Assembly (NCBI RefSeq): GCF_023015615.1
Contig: NZ_JALKAJ010000002.1
Coordinates: 572,501 to 636,500 of the forward strand
Direction: 5' to 3'
DNA length: 64,000 nt
Source of the DNA: Qipengyuania sp. S6317L1
GTDB taxonomy: Bacteria > Pseudomonadota > Alphaproteobacteria > Sphingomonadales > Sphingomonadaceae
A model generated the notes under the pieces. That model worked only from the letters and a program-made list of their open reading frames with translations. It did not search any database and was not told where the DNA came from. This document shows positions 35,927 to 43,313 of the stretch, piece by piece. How positions within the stretch are numbered: position 1 is the first letter of the stretch; the number at the start of each line of letters is the position of its first letter. The position numbers and the translations under genes are program-made.

Positions 35927-36700
35927 CTAATAAAATCCTTCACGTAGGCTTAGTTCACCTTCGCCGTAGAGGTAGTCAGGCGTAAAGCGACCGAATTTCT
36001 CCAGCTCCGATTTATCAGCAATGTTGATCCGACCGCGTTGGACATCAACGATCCCTTGCTCGCGCAGCGCACGTATCGCGCGGTTGACGTGGATCGCGGT
36101 CGCGCCTGACATTTCGGCCAGATGCCCTTGGGTCAGCGGGGTGTCGAACCCCTGGGCATCACCCAGACCGACCATTTGCAATCTGGTCCAGATTTCGGCG
36201 AAAATATGAGCCAAGCGTCGTGCCGTCGTCAGCTGTTCCAGCTTCATGACCCATTCCCGGTGCATTGCCGCATCCAGCAGCGTCGCAAACCAGAATACAC
36301 GTGCAAGGTGCGGCTGCTCTTCCATGATCTCGATAAGCCTGGTGTGAGGCACGTATCCAAGCCGGACCTCGCCCACGGTGTCGATATTATGATCAAGCCT
36401 TTTGAGCGCGAAGCAGTGCAAATCGACGAAATCACCGGGCACGTGAAAGCTCACACCATATCGTTGCTCTGGCCCGTCCAATGTTCTGAGGATGAAACCA
36501 TCGATAAGCATCGTGGAGTGACCGCAGGTTGCGCCGCGTTCCAGAATGCGTCTCGGCTCCGTGACGACCTCTACTTCGTCGATAGAATCTTCGAGGATAC
36601 GCTTTTCTTCGTCGGATAGATCGTGCCGCAACCGGCCAAGCAGAAAGCGGCCCGTCTTTGGATAGGTCGTGATTTCATCGACGATGGCAGGTTCAGGCAT
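35927..36700 (-). CDS. Crp/Fnr family regulator, paralogue 2
   Basis: The 257-residue regulator is a clear paralogue of the one at 34269-35042. It has the beta-roll with HVPGDFVDLHCFALKRLDHN, the LLDAAMHREWVMKLEQL helix and the winged helix LAEMSGATAIHVNRAIRAL. It ends DYLYGEGELSLREGFY. The start ATG 36700 follows GGGGG. It is the first gene of a group that continues into the sulfotransferase and perhaps paralogue 1. The glycosyltransferase gene at 36826 is divergent, so the 125-base gap may carry its binding sites. Confidence 0.84.
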   Translation of the reverse strand: MPEPAIVDEITTYPKTGRFLLGRLRHDLSDEEKRILEDSIDEVEVVTEPRRILERGATCGHSTMLIDGFILRTLDGPEQRYGVSFHVPGDFVDLHCFALKRLDHNIDTVGEVRLGYVPHTRLIEIMEEQPHLARVFWFATLLDAAMHREWVMKLEQLTTARRLAHIFAEIWTRLQMVGLGDAQGFDTPLTQGHLAEMSGATAIHVNRAIRALREQGIVDVQRGRINIADKSELEKFGRFTPDYLYGEGELSLREGFY

Positions 36701-36825
36701 CTTACCCCCTCATTCGCACAACCCGATCGTATACAAACAGTTTCGATTCGAATGAATGTTAATTTTGGCGGTTTGCATAGCTTAGCGCGTTGATTCCAGG
36801 CTTTCTACAGATGGAATCCGTTTCG

Positions 36826-37941
36826 ATGAAAATCGCCGTTCTCGCCCATATCCGCCATCCAATTGCCGAGCCTTTCATGGGAGGAATGGAAGCACATTGT
36901 CGTATGCTTTGCGATGGGCTGAGAGCAGCGGGTCACGAAGTCACACTGTTTGCGTCCGGGCGATCCGAGGATGTCGGCCTCATCCCGATTTGCGATGCTC
37001 CATACGATGAGGTCCTGCCCTGGAAAGTTTATCGCGGGACGCCCGAACTGGCCGAGTTTCAGGGGCGCGCGTTTGATCGGGCCTGGGAGGCCATCAAGGC
37101 GTCCGATTTCGATGTCGTGCACAACAACTCGCTTTATCCGGCAATCATCGATTGGGCCGCGCGCGACCGTGTGCCGTGTGTCACCTCGCAGCACGTCCCG
37201 CCCTTCGCTAGCATGCGAGATGCTGTAATCAGTCACGCGGTCGATCCAATCATTGGCACGACGGTAACCTCGCGAAGCCAGCTGGAATTGTGGGACAGCA
37301 TTCCGAACGACAGCATTGATGTCGTCCACAACGGTATCCGGTGCGATCAGTGGATCCCGTGTGGCAGGGTTGAGGACTACTTCGTTTGGACGGGGCGCAT
37401 CACTCCGACAAAGGGAACAGCGGAGGCTGCTCGCGCAGCGCGGATCGCAGGGGCAAAGCTAAAGATCTTTGGACCAGTCGAGGATGCGCGCTACTTTACC
37501 TTGCAGGTTGAGCCCCACCTGACCGACGGGATCGAGTTTCACGGCCACCGCACGAGCGAAGAACTTCGCCCGATAGTTGCGCGAGCCAAAGGCGCATTGG
37601 TCACGCCGCTCTGGGATGAGCCATTCGGATTGGTGGCCGCAGAAGCTCTATCGTGTGGTACCCCGGTTTGCACATTCGACAACGGTGCGCTCGCAGAGGT
37701 GATCGGCGATTGCGGTTTTGTTGTTCCATCGAAGGATGTTGGCGCGCTCGCCCGCGCCATGCAGAGTATCGAGGCTGTTGATCGGAATTCTTGCCGTCAG
37801 CGAGCCCTCACCCACTTCTCGGTCCAATCAATGATCGAGGGCTATGAACGTAGCTACCGCAAGGTAATGATGGCGCAAGAGCTTCAGGCCGCTTCGGCGT
37901 TGGCTTCCAACCATTCGAGGACAGCGGCACTGCTCGCGTAG
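36826..37941 (+). CDS. Glycosyltransferase family 4
   Basis: A 371-residue retaining glycosyltransferase of the GT-B fold. The start MKIAVLAHIRHPI at 36826 fits the family. ATGs at 36811 and 36790 are in frame but not better. The N-terminal acceptor half carries FMGGMEAHCRMLCDGL, and the C-terminal nucleotide-sugar half has the EX7E motif in EPFGLVAAEAL. Substrates are not predictable. The last 58 bases overlap the convergent GT2 gene on the other strand. The Crp-family gene is divergent. Confidence 0.85.
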   Translation: MKIAVLAHIRHPIAEPFMGGMEAHCRMLCDGLRAAGHEVTLFASGRSEDVGLIPICDAPYDEVLPWKVYRGTPELAEFQGRAFDRAWEAIKASDFDVVHNNSLYPAIIDWAARDRVPCVTSQHVPPFASMRDAVISHAVDPIIGTTVTSRSQLELWDSIPNDSIDVVHNGIRCDQWIPCGRVEDYFVWTGRITPTKGTAEAARAARIAGAKLKIFGPVEDARYFTLQVEPHLTDGIEFHGHRTSEELRPIVARAKGALVTPLWDEPFGLVAAEALSCGTPVCTFDNGALAEVIGDCGFVVPSKDVGALARAMQSIEAVDRNSCRQRALTHFSVQSMIEGYERSYRKVMMAQELQAASALASNHSRTAALLA

Positions 37942-38786
37942 GGTTGGTGCTCCTGCTGACGGGTCAGTTCCAAGTCAGCCTCGGTCGGCTCGCGTAATTT
38001 GCGCCAACCATCGTCGGTGCACTCAAGCAGACCCATAAGCACGAAAGCCCGTAGCCAGTGCTGCATGGTTGGTTCGCCCCATTTTTCAGCGAAGGTCATG
38101 GCGTTCGCAAGCACGCTGTCGAGATGGTGGACGGGTGGCATGTGATGCGGATGATATTGGTGATACGCTTGCGCACCCTTGACCCACCACAGGGGCAAAT
38201 CGTTTTCGGCAACCATACGACCAAAATCAGTGTCCTCTCCACCATAGCCGTCAAACCGTTCGTCAAAGCCGCCGATCTTTTCGAAATCCGTCTTTGAGAG
38301 CGCGAAATTCAATGACCAGAAGCAACGATAGTCCTCGCAAACGCGAACACCGTCTTCGGGCGGTCCGGGTCGTTCGGAATGGCGCACTCCTGCTTCATCG
38401 AACTTGCGATAGTCGATGCCGTCACTAGTTGCGCCTTTCGGAAGATAGGCCACCTCGCCCATAAAGACGCCCTTCTTGTCGGTCATCGCATCGAGGTAAT
38501 CGTCAATCAGTGCGGGGTGCGGGATGCAGTCGACGTCAAGAAAGACGAGTAGATTTCCGTCAGCTCGCCGCGCAGCAGCATTGCGAGCCGCTGCCAATGG
38601 AATGTCGTTCCCACCCAGTAGCACCTGCCGGATGGGAAAAGGCGCATCAGGCAGATCGTAAACTTGTGACTGCATCACCGCGATCACCAGTTCGTCAGGG
38701 AGATGGCTGGATTGGCACAGGCCATGCACGAGGTTCGTCAGATGCTCTTCACGACCATGCGCGAGGGTGCAAACAGAGACAATCAT
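37884..38786 (-). CDS. Glycosyltransferase family 2 (galactosyltransferase-like)
   Basis: From ATG 38786 the protein has 300 residues of GT-A fold. The start MIVSVCTLAHGREEHLTNLV, the metal-binding DVDCIPH near 95 and the GGFDERFDGYGGEDTDFG segment near 195 match the galactosyltransferase C-like group. No membrane segment is seen. It overlaps the upstream glycosyltransferase gene by 4 bases and is the last of a three-gene operon with the sucrose-phosphate synthase-like gene. Confidence 0.82.
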   Translation of the reverse strand: MIVSVCTLAHGREEHLTNLVHGLCQSSHLPDELVIAVMQSQVYDLPDAPFPIRQVLLGGNDIPLAAARNAAARRADGNLLVFLDVDCIPHPALIDDYLDAMTDKKGVFMGEVAYLPKGATSDGIDYRKFDEAGVRHSERPGPPEDGVRVCEDYRCFWSLNFALSKTDFEKIGGFDERFDGYGGEDTDFGRMVAENDLPLWWVKGAQAYHQYHPHHMPPVHHLDSVLANAMTFAEKWGEPTMQHWLRAFVLMGLLECTDDGWRKLREPTEADLELTRQQEHQPYASSAAVLEWLEANAEAA

Positions 38787-39937
38787 GAAATCACCTTCAA
38801 TTTTGGAATGATCTGAGCTGGTCCGGCCAGCTCCGCGTCGGCCCACAGGCTCGTCGCGAGCCGGTCGATCCAATCGGCGGCCTTCGATGCGGCGTCAGCC
38901 CGAACGAAGCGCGATTGCTCTGCACATTCGAGCCGAGCCGCCGCATCCCACAACTTCGTCCAGGCATCGGCGTGTGAGGGCCAGACCTTCGAAACTGCAG
39001 CCAGACCTTCGCGATCAAGCACTTCGGCCTTGCAAAGCTGCTCGTCGAAATATCGCCACTCTGGCACAACGATCCACGGCTTGCCCGCTGCCAGCACCAT
39101 ATGCACGGTCGTATTGCCGCACGAGGACACGACCCGGTCGGCGGCGGCAATCCAGTCCATCGGATTGTCGACCCAACCCTTATGGATGAGGTTGTTTGGC
39201 GGCGTCTCGTGCCATTCGCTCGCGACCCTGCCAATCGTGAACCACAGGCTGTCCGCATCGGCGCGCGCGCCAAGGGTAAGCGGCGCAGTGGGGGTTCCAG
39301 TCCCCCCGCCCCCTGCAATAACGCAGACTATGTCTCGATCTGACGGCAGTTCGAGTTTCGCCCGCGCTTCATCGCGAGTGGGCATGGCGGGTAGGTCGAT
39401 GCCGACCCCGGGCGCGTAGTGCGTTTTGCTCTTCATTCGCTGAGAGCGATCCGACTGTTCGAGTTCCTCCGAGTATGGAGCCAGCAAGCCAACCGCACTT
39501 TCATAGGCCGCCATATGTCCAGCATCGGATCGCTCTCCATGCTGCATGACCGCTACGTGCGGCACCGAACACAGGCGTGCGAACTGGCCAAGCTCTGCGG
39601 ATACGTCAGTGACGAAAAGCGCTGGTGACGCTTGCGCGAACCACCCTGCCAGACGGCCCATCGCCTCGCGAATACCCGGCCACCCCAGCGGCGCACAGTG
39701 AACGGTTGACGGTGAAGGAAGTGCTCCCATCAAAGGAGCTTCACACCCTGTCGGCTCAAACAGCGATGGAAGTTCGATTACTTCGACATCAGGGCTCAAA
39801 GAAGGGAAAATGTCTGGCTTGGCGGTAAATAGGGTTATGGGCCGCGCCGTGATCAGGGCATTTGCGATCGCCGCTGCCCGTTCTGCGTGGCCGCGACCTT
39901 GATGATGGACGAAATAACCGACTGGAAGTGTTCTCAT
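38783..39937 (-). CDS. GT-B glycosyltransferase (MurG/GT28-like)
   Basis: The 384-residue protein begins MRTLPVGYFVHHQGRGHAER, a glycine-rich first strand like that of GT28/MurG-type and teichuronate-type enzymes. The late segment AADRVVSSCGNTTVHMVLAAGKPWIVVPEW is the nucleotide-sugar binding region. The IAGGGGTGTPTAP loop near 210 separates the two halves. It is probably cytoplasmic or membrane-associated. Both ends overlap neighbouring genes by 4 bases, so all three are made together. Confidence 0.75.
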   Translation of the reverse strand: MRTLPVGYFVHHQGRGHAERAAAIANALITARPITLFTAKPDIFPSLSPDVEVIELPSLFEPTGCEAPLMGALPSPSTVHCAPLGWPGIREAMGRLAGWFAQASPALFVTDVSAELGQFARLCSVPHVAVMQHGERSDAGHMAAYESAVGLLAPYSEELEQSDRSQRMKSKTHYAPGVGIDLPAMPTRDEARAKLELPSDRDIVCVIAGGGGTGTPTAPLTLGARADADSLWFTIGRVASEWHETPPNNLIHKGWVDNPMDWIAAADRVVSSCGNTTVHMVLAAGKPWIVVPEWRYFDEQLCKAEVLDREGLAAVSKVWPSHADAWTKLWDAAARLECAEQSRFVRADAASKAADWIDRLATSLWADAELAGPAQIIPKLKVIS

Positions 39938-42006
39938 CCTCTTGCTCCAGACATCGCAACCCCGGCGCTCAATCCGTCCCTCGTCATGGCCTCGATACCC
40001 TCGATTACGCCGGCCGCATGGGCGTTCCTGGCGAGATAGACGTTCGAGCGACTGGTCAGCTTCTTGATTTCAGCTGAGTGGTTCTCGACGATGATCGCGT
40101 TCCGGCATTCGATGAGCATGTCCTCGTCATTGCCGCTGTCTCCCGCTGCGAAGATCTTCTCGGGCGCAATACGCAGGACTGAAGCGACATGACGCATCGC
40201 AGCCGCCTTGCCAGCGCTTGCAGGCAGGATGTCAAGGAGGCGGTCATGGCTGGCTATGACGCGCACCGGAAGATCGGCCATGCGCAACGCTGACCGGATC
40301 TCGGACACCTCTTCCTGCGTCGAGAAAAAATAGGACCGTTTGAACGATCGCTGCTCGTAACCTGGTTGAGGTTGGATGTTCGGAAAGCCGGCCATGATTG
40401 CGTCGACTGCCTCTGGCTCCCACTGCACTTTGGAAAGCGCCGGGAAGTTCTGGTCGCGCACACAGCCTGTGCCGCTGTTCCAATATATCTCCGAACCCAC
40501 TGACGTGACCCAGGCGACGGGCTCTGGAACATCCCACTCGCGCATAATCCGTCGAGCCTCAACGAGTGAGCGTCCCGTCGCAATGACGAATGCGAAATTG
40601 GGATTGTCGTGAAGAAAGGCGCGAAGCCGTTCGATACCGTCGGTGCAGCCAGTGATGGTATTGTCGAGGTCGCTGACAAAAAGATGGGTGGTGCCGGGCC
40701 CCGCGCGACAATTGACCCCGACGCTGGTGTCCAACGTCCTACGGGCAAGTTTAACAAAATTGTCCGCGTAGCGCGCCCAATTGGTCTCCCGCGAGTTATT
40801 AGCACCGTTGGCAGCGCATTCACTCCAGAGCGCGTTGTCGTCCAACAGGCGTTCGATGGCGACACCGATGTCTGATGGTGAGCGAGGGTCGACCAAAAGC
40901 CCGTGGCCCAGCTCGCCTACTGTATCGACAGGTCCACCAACCTTGGTCGCAACCACAGGCAGACCGTAAGCGGCAGCTTCGAGGATTGTCAGTCCGTAAG
41001 GTTCGACCAGCGCGGGATTGACGAAAACTCCGCGTGATCGCGCGGCAAGTGCGTAGAGACCTGCAACCTCTTCGCTGGAATGCTTCTTGGGATAAGCAAC
41101 CGAGCCGTAAAGGTTGTGCCTGTCGATCAGGTGCAGCAGGTCTGTAACGACCTCTACCTGCTCGTCTTCGCCTTCATTGCTTGCACACCGTTGACCGGCG
41201 AGAATGACCAAATTGGCCTTTTTGCGGATTGGTGCGAACGCTTCAATCAGAGCAGCCAGGTTCTTCTTTCTGACAGCCCTTGCGACCGCAAGAATTATCG
41301 GCTTGTCAGGATCGCGTAAAAACGGATCGATCAGCCTTTGCGCCTGTTGAATCTGGTTGGCATGCGGCGGTATCACGCTCACGCCTGGAATGATGCGATG
41401 AACCTTGTCCATCCGCGTGGAAGGGTAGGCCGGCAATTGCCGCTCGCATTCATCCCTCGAAGACCCAATCACGGCAATCGCGCCAGCAATCGCCCGATCC
41501 TCTTCTTCAATGCGTGCTTCAAGTGCATCGCAGGGCTCACCCACGCCATCCAGCTTGTCCATACCGAGCGAATGTGCGGTGTAGATATAAGGGATGCCAA
41601 AAGCGCGTTGTACGTGAGCGGCAACGTCAGCGGCATCCGCGAAGTGCGCGTGTATAAGATCTGGAAGGCGCTCACGCTCGCCGAGCTCAGCGAGTAACGC
41701 TTCGATGAAGTCCGTGCGATCAACGCGCAGATCATCCTTGGCCAGATAGCGACGATTGCCACTGTCGATGCGGGTTAGCAGGCAACCGGGCTCGAGTTCT
41801 TCTACGCTGCGCGCGTGAATTGCGCCGAGCTCTGGTTCATCAAAAAGCCTTGTAACGATTTCCGCGCAATGCACCCCGGGATGGCGAGCAAGTGCTCGCA
41901 TCTGACCCAGGATGTAGGTGATATGGCCGCCTGTATCCTCGGTAATGCCGTAAGGAACAGGCTCGCCTCGTATGCACCCGCCAAGGGCTATCGACATTAT
42001 ATGCAC
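39934..42006 (-). CDS. Sucrose-phosphate synthase-like GT4 fused to HAD phosphatase
   Basis: The 690-residue protein joins a GT4 domain (about 1-440) to a HAD-IIB phosphatase (about 450-690). LGGCIRGEPVPYGITEDTGG at the N-terminus and the EX7E motif in EPYGLTILEA are those of sucrose-phosphate synthases. FVSDLDNTITG and the late AAGDSGNDEDML are the phosphatase motifs I and IV. The fusion would make sucrose in one protein, from UDP-glucose and fructose-6-phosphate. Sucrose is a known compatible solute. GTG 42006 has GGAGG at a good distance, better than ATG 41997. The two genes downstream encode further glycosyltransferases, so the end product may be larger than sucrose. Confidence 0.82.
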   Translation of the reverse strand: MHIMSIALGGCIRGEPVPYGITEDTGGHITYILGQMRALARHPGVHCAEIVTRLFDEPELGAIHARSVEELEPGCLLTRIDSGNRRYLAKDDLRVDRTDFIEALLAELGERERLPDLIHAHFADAADVAAHVQRAFGIPYIYTAHSLGMDKLDGVGEPCDALEARIEEEDRAIAGAIAVIGSSRDECERQLPAYPSTRMDKVHRIIPGVSVIPPHANQIQQAQRLIDPFLRDPDKPIILAVARAVRKKNLAALIEAFAPIRKKANLVILAGQRCASNEGEDEQVEVVTDLLHLIDRHNLYGSVAYPKKHSSEEVAGLYALAARSRGVFVNPALVEPYGLTILEAAAYGLPVVATKVGGPVDTVGELGHGLLVDPRSPSDIGVAIERLLDDNALWSECAANGANNSRETNWARYADNFVKLARRTLDTSVGVNCRAGPGTTHLFVSDLDNTITGCTDGIERLRAFLHDNPNFAFVIATGRSLVEARRIMREWDVPEPVAWVTSVGSEIYWNSGTGCVRDQNFPALSKVQWEPEAVDAIMAGFPNIQPQPGYEQRSFKRSYFFSTQEEVSEIRSALRMADLPVRVIASHDRLLDILPASAGKAAAMRHVASVLRIAPEKIFAAGDSGNDEDMLIECRNAIIVENHSAEIKKLTSRSNVYLARNAHAAGVIEGIEAMTRDGLSAGVAMSGARG

Positions 42007-42192
42007 GCTGAACCTCCATGTGATGGACTCAGCCTGTCAGCGCACGACACCTTCGTGAGGCTCCGAATGCAACATCTATTGGTTTCCAGAGTGTCCCTTG
42101 CTCACGATCCGCATTGATCACACGGGATTATCGCGGGCCCAAAGCTGCAAATTACGCTTAGTGATCGTAAACGCGGGTTATCCCCTGCCGCT

Positions 42193-42217
42193 GGAACAAG
42201 AAGCCCGCTAGCCCGTT
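42193..42217 (+). promoter_or_regulatory. EcfG-type general-stress promoter for the RND operon
   Basis: GGAAC (42193-42197) and CGTT (42214-42217) are separated by exactly 16 bases, matching the consensus of the alphaproteobacterial stress sigma factor EcfG. The RND adaptor start codon is 37 bases downstream. Confidence 0.6.
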
Positions 42218-42254
42218 GATCAAATCCTACGATAACGAGGAAACTCCCGGAAAA

Positions 42255-43313
42255 ATGCGCGTCTTTTTCATCGTTAGCTTCTTGCTGGCTCTCGTCGCCT
42301 GTGGATCGGAGCAAGAGGAACGCGGCGAACGGTCGGTCAATGTCGTCGCACAAAAGGCCGATTTCGTGGAAGAAGAACAGGTGGTCGAGGCAATCGGCAC
42401 CGCGCGTGCTGCGCGCTCCGCCGAGCTGTTCTCAGAGGTGTCGGGCCGGGTCACTGCCGTGCGCTTCACGCCGGGCGCATTCGTACGAACGGGCCAGCCC
42501 CTTGTTGAACTCGACGCGCGCGAAGAACGCCTTTCGCTGCGGCTCGCAGAGGTGCGCGTGACAGAAGCGGAGCAACTCCTCGCGCGCTATCGCCGGATTG
42601 AGGACACCGGTGCCCTTTCCGAGAGCCAGATCGAAGCGGGTGAGACTGCTTTGGCAGCAGCGCAAATTGAACGCGACCAGGCCCGCGTTGCCTTGTCTTT
42701 GAGGACCATCCGGGCCCCTTTTTCGGGCCATATCAGTTTTTCGGAGATCGACCCGGGCGACAGCGTCACGCCGCAAACCCTGATTGCCCAGCTCGATCAG
42801 CGTGGCCGACTGTATGTGGATTTTGCGGCGCCGGAAACCGTGTTCGACCGTCTCGGCACCGGACAAACAGTCGACGTATCGCCCTTTTCCGACCCGGACA
42901 CTGTATTCAAGGCGCGTATTGAGGCGGTCGATAGCGCAATCGAACGGGAACAGCGCAGTTACACAGTGCGGACCGTGCTCGACAATGCACGCGACCGTTT
43001 CCGCCCTGGCATGAGCTTCAGCGTACGCTTCGTCGATACCGGAGCCACGCGCCCCTCTGTGCCCGAAACTGCGGTGGTGTGGGACGGCGATGGTTCAGCA
43101 GTGTTCACCGTGCGCGAAGGCAAGGCGGAGCGCACGCCGATAACCATCTCGTCGCGTGGCGAAGGGATTGTTCTGCTCGACGGCGACATCGACGAAAATA
43201 CGCTGATAATCACCGAGGGCGTTCAGAAAGTTCGCAGCGGTCAGGCGGTTGCGATCGTCGATCCGCCTGCGCGCGCTCCAGCTGAGGTCAACGTCGCGGA
43301 GGCGCAGCAATGA
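42255..43313 (+). CDS. RND efflux periplasmic adaptor (membrane fusion) lipoprotein
   Basis: The 352-residue adaptor starts at 42255 with signal peptide and lipobox LVACG (Cys15). It shows the usual hairpin, lipoyl and beta-barrel order, for example RSAELFSEVSGRVTAVRF, the TIRAPFSGHISFSEIDPG segment and RFRPGMSFSVRF. It links the inner-membrane pump to the outer-membrane channel. It overlaps the pump gene by 4 bases. A GGAAC-N16-CGTT promoter lies just upstream. Confidence 0.9.
   Translation: MRVFFIVSFLLALVACGSEQEERGERSVNVVAQKADFVEEEQVVEAIGTARAARSAELFSEVSGRVTAVRFTPGAFVRTGQPLVELDAREERLSLRLAEVRVTEAEQLLARYRRIEDTGALSESQIEAGETALAAAQIERDQARVALSLRTIRAPFSGHISFSEIDPGDSVTPQTLIAQLDQRGRLYVDFAAPETVFDRLGTGQTVDVSPFSDPDTVFKARIEAVDSAIEREQRSYTVRTVLDNARDRFRPGMSFSVRFVDTGATRPSVPETAVVWDGDGSAVFTVREGKAERTPITISSRGEGIVLLDGDIDENTLIITEGVQKVRSGQAVAIVDPPARAPAEVNVAEAQQ

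Noticed and set aside
42102..42353. An 83-codon minus-strand frame before the RND operon
   Set aside because: It overlaps the adaptor start and signal peptide, shows no domain and has no ribosome-binding site.
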